Shown piece after piece: positions 45,378-57,739 of a stretch of 64,000 bases of DNA (the first letter of the stretch is position 1; every line of letters starts with the position of its first letter). The notes under the pieces were generated by a model. That model searched no databases. It saw only the letters and a program-made list of their open reading frames with translations, and had not been told where the DNA came from. Position numbers and translations under genes: made by a program. Origin of the DNA: Callorhinus ursinus (lineage: Eukaryota; Chordata; Mammalia; Carnivora; Otariidae); the NCBI RefSeq assembly GCF_003265705.1, contig NW_020312785.1:131018498-131082497 (forward strand). Reading direction: 5' to 3'.

Positions 45378-45640
45378 GCCATTAGATAACCCTTCTAGAA
45401 ATGTAAATGCCACTAGCACTCACAACCACAAGAATGATCAAGCATAAACCCTCAAGTGCTATCAAGGTCTAGAATAATAAGTGCCAACAAGTCCCAAGAA
45501 GGCTTCACCATGTGCTGGTTTCACAAAGTGCCAGAAAACACCAAAATTGAGATCGTATGTGCCATTGGAGTATTATCAAATGTTAAAAAGTGCCAAGATA
45601 CTGACATCCAGAAGTGCAAGTTCTATCAGCTTCTAGACCA
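45378..45640 (+). repeat. Possible eroded minisatellite (AAGTGCCA motif)
   Basis: The motif (A/T)(A/G)TGCCA or a one-base variant recurs at about 45378, 45409, 45453, 45480, 45510, 45526, 45559, 45589 and 45613, often about 30 bp apart. Units are too diverged for a firm consensus. Confidence 0.35.
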
Positions 45641-45644
45641 GCGG

Positions 45645-45845
45645 TCCGCAAACTATGGCCTGCAGGCCTACCATCTGCTTTGGTAAATGAAGTTTCACTG
45701 GGACATAGCCACACCTATTCATTTACACAGAGTCGGCGGCTGTTTCTGTGTTGTAGTAGCAGAGTGAGGAGTTGCAACAGAGACCTTTTGCCTGCAAAGG
45801 CTAAAACCTTTACTATCTAGCTATTTAAGAAAAAAGTCTCCTGAC
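45645..45845 (-). mobile_element. hAT-Charlie MITE
   Basis: GCAAACTATGGCCTGCAGGC, CACACCTATTCATTTACACA and ACCTTTACTATCTAGCTATT fit the family at 3818-4338, opposite orientation. 45846-46474 shows no recognised feature. Confidence 0.8.
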
Positions 45846-46474
45846 ACTTGCTCTAGACTCACATATGCCCCCAATCCATAACCACAGGTATCCTTAATTC
45901 CTAGAACCAGATTTGCTTCAAATACTTTAAATCACAGTTGCCACCCAATGCGATCAACACCTAGAAGCACAGCTATCAATGAGTAAACTTAGAGAAAACC
46001 GCCTTGGGAGGACTGATTAAGAACTGGCAAGAAAGTTTGTAGACTCTATCTTTGTATTTCATTCAGAATAAGATTATAGAAAATAGAGATTATAGGTTTT
46101 GTCAAAATTCTCACATTAATTTTTCTTGCCTCTAATTGTGACCTTTCTTGGGGATATTGTTTTTGTAAAGGAAGAAATAAAGAGGAGGAAGTATTGCATT
46201 TTTCTTTCATGTGAATTCTTCTTGGATATTAATTCTCAGTTTCAGGAGTACTGATTTCATTAACCTTGAAATATCAGAATGTGGATAAAAGATTATGAAT
46301 ATAAATGAACTCAGAGTTAGAACTTGTCGACATATCCTTTAATAGAAATCTAGATGCTGTCAGAAGGGAAGCTGCTGTGGCAAGTTTAGTGACCTGGCCG
46401 ATATGAGGGCTCAAAGGCACAAATATTATGTCACATAATGCTCATCTGTTACTTGTTTAATTAGTTAATTTATT

Positions 46475-46662
46475 TTTTTAAGATTTTATTTATTTGACAG
46501 AGAGCGATAGCGAGAGCAGGAACACAAGCAAGGGGAGTGGGAGGGGGAGAAGCAGGCTTCCTGCCGAGCAGGGATCCTGATGCGGGGCTCAATCCCAGGA
46601 CCCTGGGATTATGACCTGAGCCGAAGGCAGCCATTTAACCGACTGAGCCACCCAGGCACCCC
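46475..46662 (-). mobile_element. Can-SINE
   Basis: AACACAAGCAAGGGGAGTGG body and a head ending CCACCCAGGCACCCC. Confidence 0.92.
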
Positions 46663-47059
46663 TAATTTAAAAAATAAAAAGGAAAAAAGCGTCGCCTCTG
46701 GATTTGTGTAGCAGGTTAGAGATGGACCAATGGGGTCCAAAAATCTGGAGGGAACAGATTGGCTGATATCTGGGACTTAAAAGTCAGTCTGCAAATGAAA
46801 TGCCACTGAGAGTGAGCAAGAAATCAAAACTATATACCCAAAGTCCCAGGTGATCCTTGGGTGCCATCAAAGGGAAACAGCAAAAGGCATAAATTAGAGT
46901 CTGAAGTGCTCTTCACCAAGTTTGTGGCATTGGGCAAGACACTAACATCTGAACCTTGGTTCTTCCCAGATAAACTGGAGATCAGCATCACTGTCGGATC
47001 ACCTTCATCACCACTATTATCAATCTCATCATCAACATTTCATAGCATCTTCACTGGTG

Positions 47060-47250
47060 TTTGGAAGTTGCTTATTGTGGGTCACCTTTACATAGGTGCT
47101 CTCTTTTAATTCTCACAGAAGGCATAGATTATGTTCCTCTTTTGACAGGTGGCATAATTCAAGCTTAAAGTAGAAGTGACTTCCCAAGGTCATGCCAAAG
47201 TCAATGACAGAGCTGAGCTGCTCCGTGGCCCATTGTTTTGCCCTGTGCTA
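47060..47250 (-). repeat. MIR SINE
   Basis: CTCTTTTAATTCTCACAGAA, TTCCCAAGGTCATGCCAAAG and GACAGAGCTGAGCTGC are reverse-complement MIR-like. Confidence 0.65.
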
Positions 47251-47319
47251 ATGAAAACTGCTTTGGTATAACTTTTTTGAAAGGAATGTCCAAAGCATAT
47301 TAATAATCAGAGTAATCTG

Positions 47320-47720
47320 GTAACCTCACTTCTGGGAATATCAAGGAAATACTCCTATAAAAGTAAAGTGAATAAAAACATTCATTGCAGCATTATTTAT
47401 CATGGTAAATAATTGGAAAGTTCCTAAATATTCAATAAAAGAGAAAGGATTAAATAAATAATGGCATATTACACAGAATCTTAAATATTCACCATGAGGC
47501 CTATTTAGTAATATGGTGTGATGCATAAATCCACTATGGGAAGAACTGGAATATACCATTTTATCCGCATTATGATGCCAATTCAGTAAAAGTTCGCATA
47601 CATATAAAAAAATAGTAGAGAAGTATAAAGAAAAATGTCAAATATTTTTTCCTGAGGTGGTGATATTTTGGGCAAATTTTTCTTCTGTTATTGTCATTAT
47701 AACCTGCACAAAAAATGAAC
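47320..47720 (+). repeat. Old L1 (L1M-type) ORF2 end
   Basis: CATTCATTGCAGCATTATTT, AATAATTGGAAAGTTCCTAA and GAAAGGATTAAATAAATAAT follow L1 text in + orientation. Confidence 0.7.
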
Positions 47721-47954
47721 AAATTTGAAATGCAATATACACATAGACCTGCTCCACGTATCTAATAGAATCATTGTGAAGAGCAAACAAGAGAATATGA
47801 GTAACGGGGTAAACTTGATAAACTATAAGACAATTCAAATACTGTCGTTAGAAAGTCAGACCTGTGAGTTAGGAGATCTCTTATATTCAAACTGGAAGAA
47901 GCCCTGGGAGAGCAGAGCAAGCAGGATTGACTGCTCTTCCTATCTGCTCTCATT

Positions 47955-48320
47955 GTCTAGGCCAGACATCAGCAAACTATGGCCCCCGGGGTCAAATCCT
48001 GCCCACCACCTCTTTTTGTACCGCCCTCGAGCTAAGAGTGATTTTTACATTTTTAAGTGGTTCCAAAAAAAAATATCAAAGAGTATGGTTTCATGACACA
48101 GAATTACATGAAATCCAACTTTCAGTATCTGTAAGTAAAATTTTATTGGAACAGAGTCACACCTATTTATTTACATATTGTCTATGGCTGCCTCAACAGC
48201 CATGGATGGACCAATGGGGTCCATGGCAGAGTTGAGTTGTGGCCATAGAGACTGTATGGCCCACAAAATTTAAAATATTTACTATCTGGCTTTTTACCAA
48301 AAGAATTTACTTTTCTCTGA
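47955..48320 (-). mobile_element. hAT-Charlie element, longer form
   Basis: CATCAGCAAACTATGGCCCC, GTAAAATTTTATTGGAACAG and AAATATTTACTATCTGGC. It has an internal section missing from the shorter copies (3818-4338, 45645-45845). Confidence 0.8.
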
Positions 48321-48418
48321 CAGAGGCCAACTCAGTTCTCCAAATCTTATCCTGGCCTCATGAGATTTTTACTCCATAAATTTTTCTCAATTGCCCTTAC
48401 ATGGTTATAAATGCTGTC

Positions 48419-48425
<7 letters not shown>

Positions 48426-48450
<25 letters not shown>

Positions 48451-48638
48451 AAAGATTTTATTTATTTATTTGACAGAGAGAGACACAGCGAGAGAGGGAA
48501 CACAAGCACTGGGAGTGGGAGAGGGAGAAGCAGGCTTCCCACCAAGCAGGGAGCCTGATGCGGGGCTTGGTCCCAGGACCTGGAATCACGACCTGAGCCG
48601 AAGGCAGACGCTTAATGACTGAGCCACCCAGGCACCCC
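48426..48638 (-). mobile_element. Can-SINE
   Basis: Head ends GAGCCACCCAGGCACCCC. A target duplication beginning AATGCTGTCTTTTCTT is at about 48410 and 48639. A preceding TTTTC run extends the tail. Confidence 0.93.
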
Positions 48639-48739
48639 AATGCTGTCTTTTCTTAATATTTAGATTTTTAAAAATGTTTGGCAAACATTAGGGATGAAGC
48701 TCAGGGTGTGGCTGTGACACTGAGCAGGGTTACATGGCA

Positions 48740-48900
48740 ATGTTTGCTAACCTGCAAATATGTGTTCCGATAACCACTCATTGAGAGATCAGGAGATCCG
48801 ATCTTGATCTGTTCAAGTTTGACTCACCTGGGCTTCTCTTCCCCCATCTGTAATAATGGAGTTGACCGGATGATTTCTGAGGCCCCTTCCAGCTCTATGT
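48740..48900 (+). repeat. MIR-like SINE fragment
   Basis: CCCCCATCTGTAATAATGGA and GGCCCCTTCCAGCTCTATG are MIR-type 3' text. 48901-49777 shows no recognised feature. Confidence 0.5.
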
Positions 48901-49777
48901 TCCTACAAGGACTTGTGTCATTTTAATACTTGGTGGTTCTTCATGGCATTGTTTTGTTCTTTTTATGATCTTCCTGACTCTGGGACAAGTAACCAATCAA
49001 GTTTAAGGCCAGGAATCAAGACTTACATGCCTACCTGGCCCAGACGGGTCAAATAAATGAGAGAACCCACCTGAGGTAATAAAGAGGTTGTGTCAAGCGT
49101 GGTGGCAAGCTACGGAGTGAAGGGAGCAGCTATAACCAGGCTCCAGGCGACTATTACGTTTTGCTAGAGTTCTCCTATTTTTAAGAGATACTAGAACATA
49201 TGGATTTTAATATGAAATCTTCTAATGTTTGAATACATAAAAATATAATACAAGCCCCCCCCCACCCCAATCCCACCCCAATCCCTAAATATAGAATGGG
49301 CCTCTCGGTCACCATTTTAAGAACTCTTATCTCTGTGTGTAGGAAATTCTTACATGGCTTCCCACCGAGATTGCAAAGAAACATTTCTTCAGGAACCCTG
49401 TCCATCACAATACCCTATCTTTAGAGTGTGACATCAAGCTGAGGTGGCTGAGCATGTTCCCAAATGGACTTGGGTTATAGTCACTTAGAACTTGAAAGAT
49501 TTAAAAAGGCTTCTAGTATCATGGCTCTGGTTTGCTGACAATACTGTTTCAAAAACTTTTCAGACAAGTAATCCTGCCCAAACCCTCCAACCACCCCTAA
49601 CTTTGTACCCACTTTGAAGCTGATCTTTTCTTTGTTTGGTTTCATGCAGTTAGCTAGACAGACTGTTTAGCTCAATTAGAATGGGAGCAGAGTGCCTGGG
49701 CCTGCCGTGTAAACAACTTCTAAACACACTCTCCTTTTATTTCTTCTTTTCTGGGTTGTGGGCATATGCAACGGGTT

Positions 49778-50465
49778 TATTTATTCAACAGATGTCTATT
49801 GTTTGTCTATTGTGAATAATAGGAATTGCTGCAGGTACTGGGGACATAACATTGAAAATCTTAGTCTCATTGGACTTACATTCCGGAGGGAGAGATAAAC
49901 AATGGATAATTCCATATAATGTTAGATATTGACAAGTGTTAGGAAGAAAAATGAAGTCAAGTAAAGGGATGGTGCATAGTATTTTCAATGGTATGGTCCT
50001 GGAGGGCCTCTCTGAGGAAGTGACATTTGAGCAGAGACCCACATGAAGTGAGTAAGCCGCTAGAATATTTCTAAGCACAGGGAACAGCAAGTACAAAGTA
50101 CAAAGGCCCTGAAATAGATTTCTTGTTGTGTTTGAGGAGTGTCAAGGGTGCAAGTGTAGATGGAGAGCAGTGAGCCAGAGGACGAGTTATAGGAAATGAA
50201 ATTGAATAGGTAGCCAGATACCAGATCATATCGGTTCCTAGAGACATGGCAAAGACTTTTATTTTAAGGATGTAGGAAAGCCATGATATCACTAGGTGAT
50301 ATCATCTGAAGGAGGCTCCCTCTGGCTGCTGTAGGGGCCTGAGTTCACAGCAGGGAGACCTGTGAGGAGACTTCTGCGATGGCCTAGGTAGGTGAATGAT
50401 GGACTTGGCTAGGAGAGGTGGATGTGTGGAGAAGGAGTTGGATTTGAATACATTTACAGTAGGTA
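49778..50465 (+). repeat. Ancient interspersed repeat, long copy, family not named
   Basis: GGCCTCTCTGAGGAAGTGAC, AGTACAAAGGCCCTGAAATA and GCTCCCTCTGGCTGCTGTAG recur in this order in other mammalian copies I recall. It is the fullest of four copies in the window. Confidence 0.6.
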
Positions 50466-51780
50466 GAGGTAACTTCTTTTCATTGTTTAGGATAACTCAA
50501 AGGCCATTTTCTCTGAGGAAAACTTCTTGTACTGTTCTTCTATGCTAGGCTAGGTTTCCCTATTCTGTGATTTCCCCAAATAGCCCATGCCCAGCTCTGT
50601 TAGACACACGATATTGTATTGAAATGCTATGTGGTGTGTTTAAATCTGTCCGTAAATTCTGTATTTTGAGATCCAGGACCGTGCCTTATTTCTTTCCAGT
50701 GCCTGGATTGCCTATCTCTGACCTTCTCATTGTGTGAGAAAAGTAATCTCTGCTTGCTTTTCTACTATTATTTCTATTATGCCTGCATGTAATTGGTGTT
50801 TAATGAAAGTCTGTTGAATAGATATATAAATTGATAAATTAAGAGGAAACCTTGTTAGGAAGGAGGAAATTTATAGGGATATAGCTGAATAGAGTGTCAT
50901 ACCACCAGTAGTGGCTGGTAATTTTGGTGGAAAGCTTCCGTGAACCTCAGCGAGCCTGGATTTGCTTCATGGGTCAGGCTTTGCTTGGTGGTCTTCTTAC
51001 ATCCCAATCGAACACTTAATTGAAAATGTCCCTTCAGATAAGTAGAATCTCAAGACACCTTCTGTGTCCAGGACTTTATGATATAACAAATTACCAAATA
51101 TGTAACTTCTGAAGTTTCATAAGAAATTAACATTTTCTCCTCTTTTGAGAGTAGATAGTAATTTGAAATTTATTGATGGTGCGAGGATAGTTATAGACAT
51201 GCCATTTATCTCTCAGTTTCCCTGAAACTGAAGCATTTTAAGTTATATGCTGTAAGTTTGTACAGCCCCACAGCCCATGTGTCAAATTTTCCTCTTCTTT
51301 GTATGAGACATAGAAGAAAAAAGTGTCAAAAATGATCTTACTGGAGAAATGCTTTGCTTGTTGTTCATTTTCATGTGGCAATACTATAAAAGGAATAACA
51401 TGAATATAGTTTTGAAATGAAAAAGGGAAGACTAAAGTGAGCAAATTTGAGCCAAGGAGTGGGCTGTCAGGGACGAGACTATTTTTCAGGGCTTTATTCC
51501 TTATTACCGGCTGCCTTTCTGGATTTGACCAGGGAATGTGGGGTCACATCATAGTAAGAACTATCTTTCATTTGTTCATTTACTCCATCAATAAGTTAAC
51601 AAACAATGGCCAAGTCATGGTATTCGCATCAGGCCTAGTGAGTACCAACTGGGGGGATTCTCTCAGCGAGGGTTGATGTTCCATTGTACATAATAGAAAA
51701 CCAAGTAGAGGTTACTTTTCTCACACAATGAGAAGGTCAGAGTTAGGCAATACAGGGCAGTCATGACTGCTCCACGAAGG
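50466..51780. other. No gene; weak L2-like terminus only
   Basis: The part 50690-50835 resembles an L2 3' end (TGCATGTAATTGGTGTTTAA). The rest shows nothing I can name. Confidence 0.35.
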
Positions 51781-53310
51781 CTCTTTCTGGCTCTCTTCTG
51801 CCATCCCTTGGATCCTTGCTTTCATTTTCATGCTTCCAAGATGGCTGCTTCTCCTCCAGTCCTGATATTTTTCAGGTATTCTTTACCAAGCTCCGTGCGT
51901 AGCTCATGGCAGGCACTGGAATATTTATTGCATAAATGACTAAATGGGGATTCAGTGAAAACATCTGCAGCACAAAAGTGTATAAAAGCAAAAGCTAAGT
52001 ACTCCAAATTATTTAAGAGCCTATCATTGTCAGATGATCTAAGCAATTTATTTTTGCATTGTTGCAGGCTGTGTTCTCTGGAAGTAGACACGGACATGTA
52101 GTTTGGGGTGCAAGATATTTATCAGGGATTAGTACCTTGAAACGAAGAGGGCTGGAAGCAGCGTTAACAAGGGGACAAAGGTGACATGCAGTGGCCGCCC
52201 AGCAAAGCTCTAGGACAAGCATTGCCTGTTATAGTTGTCTTGCATTGGGTTGAGGTGACTGGGTCTCCATATCCCTACCCACCATCCCCAGACTCCTGAG
52301 GTCAGCTGCTCTGGGAAGGGCATGTGCTTGAAGGAGGTGGCTCTTTGTAGCGGAGACTGTGAGGGACCTGACAGCTGTACTCTGATGACTGCAGTCCTCA
52401 CAGCTGGGCAGCCAGTCTTCTCCTGAAGAATAATCTGGGTGGCCGTATCTCCCTATCTGCTATTGCATGACATTTCACTTTACTTCTCATAACACAAAAA
52501 TAAAATAACGAGATCCAAGAAATAAAAAGAAAGAAGAAAAAGTGGGGGCGGGGGGGGTAGGCAGAGAGCTCAGTTCCCTAGCTGAAAACTCAGCTTGAGG
52601 AAAGAAAGAGATGGTTGTGGCTGCAGCAGTGTGGAGGTGCCTTGGCCCGTATAGATGCAGCATCAGTAACGAGGAGTCCTCCGTGGACAGAACTCTCTGC
52701 TGGCCTGGCGTGTTTCCTTGGCAGCAAGTCCTATTTAAACTGAATTGACCGGAGGAGCATGGTTTATATGCAAGCTTCCCACTGTTTCAGCCCTAAACAC
52801 CGTTTGCAGAGCCTGAGGAGAGCCCCACCTTGTGGTTAGAAGAGGAAGTAGCTCATTTCAGGGAGTGAGCGGTTTGCTTTCTGGGCCTTAAGAGAATGCG
52901 ATCCAGTGGATGCCTCCTTGATTTTATAAAAGGCATCAGTTACTTTTCTCTGGAATTTGATGACTAGATCCATTATCTGTATATGGATACCCAGCAGTGC
53001 TTGCTTTCATGATCCTTTCACTTTGCCTTTTGCTCGCTGGATGCCTTCCCATATGTATGTCCTTTCTACACAGTCCCCTCACCTGGTATGTTGTCTTGGT
53101 CACTTTCTTACTTGCAACTAATCAAGGACTGAGCTGAGTTTGGCACAGAGAGTATTTGTTCTCAAATAATGAATGATTCTTGTTAAAGGAAATGCCTACA
53201 GGACCCCAGGGAATGACTCAGTAATGGTGTATTTTGGCCCCTTTGGCCTAAGGTGGCAGAAATATTTGGGAAGGGGAGCAGAACAGGAAGAGAGGGGCCA
53301 GACTTGCTTA
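51781..53310. other. No recognised gene; possible old LTR text
   Basis: GGCTGTGTTCTCTGGAAGTA near 52068 opens about 350 bp of text that resembles an old LTR and shares flavour with 35470-35600. A G-rich run (GGGGGCGGGGGGGGT) is at about 52543-52557, and a weak L2-like end at 53050-53170. No coding region is supportable. Confidence 0.3.
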
Positions 53311-53326
53311 AACCTAACTCAGTTTA

Positions 53327-53450
53327 ATAGAGAACGAACTCATGGTCACCAAAGAGAGGCGAGTGGGGGGATGAGTCAGATAGGTGATGGGGATTAAAGA
53401 GTATACTTATCATAGTGAAAAAATAAAATAAAATAATAAAAAAAGAAAAA
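53327..53450 (+). mobile_element. L1 3' end, 124-bp insertion
   Basis: GGTGATGGGGATTAAAGAGT and a tail rich in AAATAAAATAAAATAATA. The target duplication AACCTAACTCAGTTTA at 53311-53326 recurs at 53451-53466 (one change). Confidence 0.88.
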
Positions 53451-53466
53451 ACCCTAACTCAGTTTA

Positions 53467-54114
53467 TACTGTTTCTATGAAATAAAAAATATAGTACATT
53501 TTAAAATTAATTATCTGCATATAGTATGTTTTGTTTTTGAATATTGCAAATAATATGTTCCCTCTTCCACCAATCACCCTCCTCAACCATGTGAGCACTC
53601 AGAGCTATCTACACCCGGTCATGAAAGCATTATGAGAGGAAAATGAAGTCACTTTGGCATTGACATTCTCAATTCAAAGCTATTATTAAAGAAAATAAAG
53701 TCCTTCCGATGAGACCCTGGACATTTCAACAGCAATCCCTTGTTTTTAATGAGATGATCTTGTTTTGGTTTTGTATTTTATCCTTTTTATTGTGTGTTTA
53801 TCTGTTACTATTATTTGTATTATTGCTTTTGAAGATTCTGAATAATGTCTTAATTATTTTGGTAGGAATTTGTCATCAAAAGCAAATTGCTCTTATTAGA
53901 AATGTACGGTTATGTTTTGCTCTGGGAAGGAATATTTAAAAAGGCTCCACAAATTTATAAATAGGACAGTTTACTTACAGCCACGCAAGATGAGCTGTCA
54001 CCTTTGTGACCTCCTCCGCTGGGATCAAAGCCTGTTTGAATCCATTCTGCACATAGACTAGATGAGCAGAAATTATGCCTTCTCTTTGAAAAATTTGCAT
54101 TTTTATTTTAAAGT
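53467..54114. other. No recognised feature
   Basis: AT-rich DNA. A 76-codon + frame at 53709-53939 is Leu/Ile/Phe-rich and looks like AT-composition noise. Confidence 0.4.
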
Positions 54115-54720
54115 CATTGTTTTCTGATTATAAAAATAATGCAACTTAATTTATTATGGAAGCTGTGAAAAATAGAGAACAACAACTATATGTACAAAGT
54201 GAAAATCTCCCATAACTCTATGCAGAAAGAGCTATTGTTAATATTTGGGTGTGTATATGATGAGTACTTTAAATTATTTCTATTATGTGTTATGTATAAT
54301 ATATAATGTGTATCTGAAATTGTATAGATAAGTAAACATAATCTCATAATGTACCCTTTTCATTTAATTATTCAGAGTATTACTATTTGTTAGAGCATAC
54401 TTTCTGGTGGTTGCAAACAATTATGACATGTGGATGGATCAACTTTCTTTAAGCAATTGTTATTTTTGGATATTAGGTGTTTTCAGTTTTCACTGATACT
54501 TGGATATAAAAACATTATTGTTTATAGTCTTTGAGATCTAATTTTTGTCTTAGAATACATTCCTAGAAGTGCAGGTGTTGGGTCAAAAGTAGACAGATGT
54601 TTGAATTTTTTGATACTATTGACTAATTGTGTTCTAGAAAATGCATACCATTTATATATTCACTTGCAATATTAAGAAAGCACATTTCCCCATATCCTCC
54701 ACAAACCCTGGTTATTGTTA
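54115..54720 (-). repeat. Old L1-like 3' text
   Basis: TTAGAATACATTCCTAGAAG, TGCAGGTGTTGGGTCAAAAG and TATTCACTTGCAATATTAAG fit minus-strand old L1, similar to 41050-41200. Confidence 0.5.
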
Positions 54721-54861
54721 CTAAAAAAAGAAAGAAGACTTGCAGTTGGATAGACAAATACTAGGGTTTACTAATAAGGATGGACAATTTTTCATAAGTT
54801 CTCTGCCCTTTTGCTATAGAGGCATTTAATGTTTTCTTATTGTATGACCTCCTTAGCTATT

Positions 54862-55046
54862 TTTTTTTAAAGATTTTATTTATTTGACAGCACAGCGAGA
54901 GAAGAAACACAAGCAGGGGGAGTAGGAGAGGGAGAAGCAGGCTCTCCACCGAGCAGGGAGCCCAATGCGGGGCTCGATCCCAAGACCCTGGGATCATGAC
55001 CTGAGCCGAAGGCAGACGTTTAACAACTGAGCCACACAGGTGCCCC
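54862..55046 (-). mobile_element. Can-SINE
   Basis: Head ends GAGCCACACAGGTGCCCC. A 17-bp target duplication TGACCTCCTTAGCTATT (one change) is at 54845-54861 and 55047-55063. Confidence 0.93.
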
Positions 55047-55552
55047 TGACCTCTTTAGCTATTAAGAATAGTAACTGTCATAAATGTTACACATGATTTC
55101 CAGTTTAACCTTATTTTTGGTATTACTTGCCTATTAATTTTTCTGTAATGTGATATATCTTTTTCCCCCCTTCATTATTTCTTCTTTGTTTTTAGGTTTG
55201 AATTTTTTCATTCTACTTGACACCAAAGTTTTCCTCTTGGAAATTTTAGGCCCTAGTAAGCAAACAGGGCAGCATTTTTGGGGTACAAATGTAGGTGGGT
55301 AAAGAAATGTATGTTTACCTTTTTTTTTTTTTGTATCATACTCTGGCTCCAAGTGGATTATTGTTTCATCTTTGGACTTCTATTTAGTATTAAAAAAAAA
55401 TCAGTACCTCATGCCTTTTTACTAGGCTATTTTAATGTCCTCTAATGTTTTTCTAAGAATTTCATGCCAAATCTTGAAAATGTGGGGCAATCATGCGGTG
55501 GAGAGAACATAGGCCTTGGACTGAGACACAGCTGACCTGGAATCCTGGTTCT

Positions 55553-56558
55553 TTTTTTTGGTTTTTTTTTTTGTTTTTTAATAATATCAAGAGTTTAGTT
55601 TTTATTATAGTATATAATTTTTTAAAAAATTTTATTTTACTATGTTATGTTAATCACCATACATTACATCATTAGTTTTTGATGTAGTGTTCCTGATTCG
55701 TTGTTTGTGCATAACACCCAGTGCTCCACGCAGAACGTGCCCTCTTTAATACCCATCACCAGGCTAACCCATCCCCCCACCCCCCTCCCCTCTAGAACCC
55801 TCAGTTTGTTTCTCAGAGTCCATAGTCTCTCATGGTTCGTCTCCCCCTCCAATTTCCCCCCCTTCATTTTTCCCTTCCTACTAGCTTTTTTTTTTAACAT
55901 ATAATATGTTATTTGTTTCAGAGGTACAGATCTGTGATTCAACAGTCTTACACAATTCACAGCGCTCACCATAGCACATACCCTCCCCAGTGTCTATCAC
56001 CCAGCCACCCCATCCCTCCCAACCCCCACCACTCCAGCAACCCTCAGTTTGTTTCCTGAGATTAAGAATTCCTCATATCAGTGAGGTCATATGACATATG
56101 TCTTTCTCTGATTGACTTATTTCTCTTAGCATAACACCCTCCAGTTCCATCCATGTCATTGCAAATGGCAAGATTTCGGGGTTTTTTTGATGGCTGCATA
56201 ATATTCCATTGTGTATATATATACCACATCTTCTTTATCCATTCATCTGTTGATGGACATCTTGGTTCTTTCCATAGTTTGGCTATTGTGGACATTGCTG
56301 CTATAAACATTGGGGTGCACGTACCCCTTCGGATCCCTACATTTGTATCTTTGGGGTAAATACCCAGTAGTGCAATTGCTGGATCGTATGGTAGCTCTAT
56401 TTTCAACTGTTTGAGGAACCTCCATACTGTTTTCCAGAGTGGTTGCACCAGCTTGCATTCCCACCAACAGTGTAGGAGGGTTCCCCTTTCTCCACATCCC
56501 CGCCAACATCTGTCGTTTCCTGACTTGTTGATTTCAGCCATTCTGACCGGTGTGAGGT
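55553..56558 (-). mobile_element. L1, 5'-truncated, about 1 kb, with target duplication
   Basis: The left end is the A-tail (T-rich here) and 3' UTR (GTTAATCACCATACATTACA). The right part is the end of ORF2. The target duplication GGAATCCTGGTTCT (one change) is at 55539-55552 and 56559-56572. Confidence 0.93.
56062..56541 (-). pseudogene. L1 ORF2 C-terminal fragment
   Basis: An open 159-codon minus-strand frame carries the end of the L1 ORF2 protein, including the cysteine-rich stretch ([18 protein letters not shown]) and [15 protein letters not shown]. The endonuclease and reverse-transcriptase domains are absent because the element is 5'-truncated, so it cannot move itself. The intact frame indicates that the insertion is fairly recent. 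Confidence 0.9.
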
Positions 56559-56569
56559 GGAATCCTCGT

Positions 56570-57139
56570 TCTACTTACTAATTGGTGGTCTTGGGTAGTT
56601 TATGGGATCTTACTTACTAATTGGTGGTCTTGGGTAGTTTATGGGATCTTGAATCCAGTTTCCTCATCAGAAAAATGAGATTGATAATCCCTGCCTCCTG
56701 AGGTATGTGTGACGTTTGGGGGGGATTTCTCTTCCTCCTTGTCTGTCTGCCTTTCTCTTTCCCTTCCTTCTCTTCATTCTCTCCCTTCCCTCTCAGCAGT
56801 TTTTCCTTTCCCCCCTTTCTTTCCTTGTATATTTCTGTTGCATGAGTGAATGAGTAAATAATACTTGAGACTAAAAGTTACTCAATAAATAAAAGTCTCC
56901 TTTCATCTTTTAGGTCGTAGGAATATCTTAGGTCTTTATCTGCTTGAAATTCTCTTCAGTGCACCCAAGATTATGCTTCTTTGATTTCTTACAACTAATG
57001 GATTTAGATCATTTGGATTTACTTTGCCCTGATTTTATTACCTTTCCGTTACACTCACTGAAGTTTATCTGTAGACATTTTATTCCTATCACCTTGGCTT
57101 ACTTATATTTCAGAGATATTTGTTCATCTGCAAATGTGA
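56570..57139. other. No gene; tandem duplication and CT-rich stretch
   Basis: Beyond the duplication there is a CT-rich segment (about 56730-56830) and unique-looking sequence. No exon is supported. Confidence 0.35.
56572..56649 (+). repeat. Perfect 39-bp tandem duplication
   Basis: The unit beginning TACTTACTAATTGGTGG and ending TTATGGGATCT occurs at 56572-56610 and 56611-56649 without a mismatch, beginning at the last base of the L1 target duplication. Confidence 0.95.
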
Positions 57140-57290
57140 GTTGTCCCTTCCTTCCTTCCTTCCTTCCTCCCCTCCTGCTTCCCTCCCTCCTTCCTTCCTC
57201 CCCTCCTCCCTCCCTTCCTCCCTCCCTCCCTNNNNNNNNNNTACCTCTCTCCCTCCCTTCCTTCTTTCCTTCCTTCCTTCCTTCCTTCTA
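57140..57290 (+). repeat. (CCTT)n/(CCCT)n polypyrimidine tract with assembly gap
   Basis: Almost pure pyrimidine on both sides of ten Ns (57232-57241). The gap probably marks a collapsed or unread microsatellite, so its true length is unknown. Pro/Ser/Leu frames here are artefacts. Confidence 0.95.
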
Positions 57291-57700
57291 GAGCATTCAC
57301 TCTTCACATAATTTAGAAAAATATTAAATGCAGAAGCTATCATGTAGCCTGGAGAGATGCTTTTTAGACATTGTCCCTTATTCAGGGCAGCTATTGTTTT
57401 TCTCTAAACTAAGTAAATGGAACAGAATGAGAGCTACTTTCTGGGGCATCTTCTCAACTCACAAGTGGCTCCTTCACTGCCTCCTTGATGCACAAATGTG
57501 GACCCTGCAGCCATGTTTGCACTATGTGATCCCTGCCCAATACCATTGCTGGTTGCTTCTGACTGGGCCAATCAGACAGTGTCTCTTGGAGCTAAAGACC
57601 TGGAACTAAGAGACCCTACCTTTCCCAGAAAGTAAACTCAGGGTTGTGAAGTGGCCCTCATACACAGTTGTGTGACCTGAGAAACAGCAAAATAGGAATG

Positions 57701-57701
57701 C

Positions 57702-57733
<32 letters not shown>
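57701..57733 (+). repeat. (AG)n microsatellite
   Basis: About 16 uninterrupted AG units followed by ATGCAAAC. Confidence 0.95.

Positions 57734-57739
<6 letters not shown>

Noticed and set aside
57110..57343. Pro/Ser-rich and Glu/Gly/Lys-rich frames around the gap
   Set aside because: They are translations of a simple pyrimidine repeat, include unknown residues from the Ns, and are not coding.
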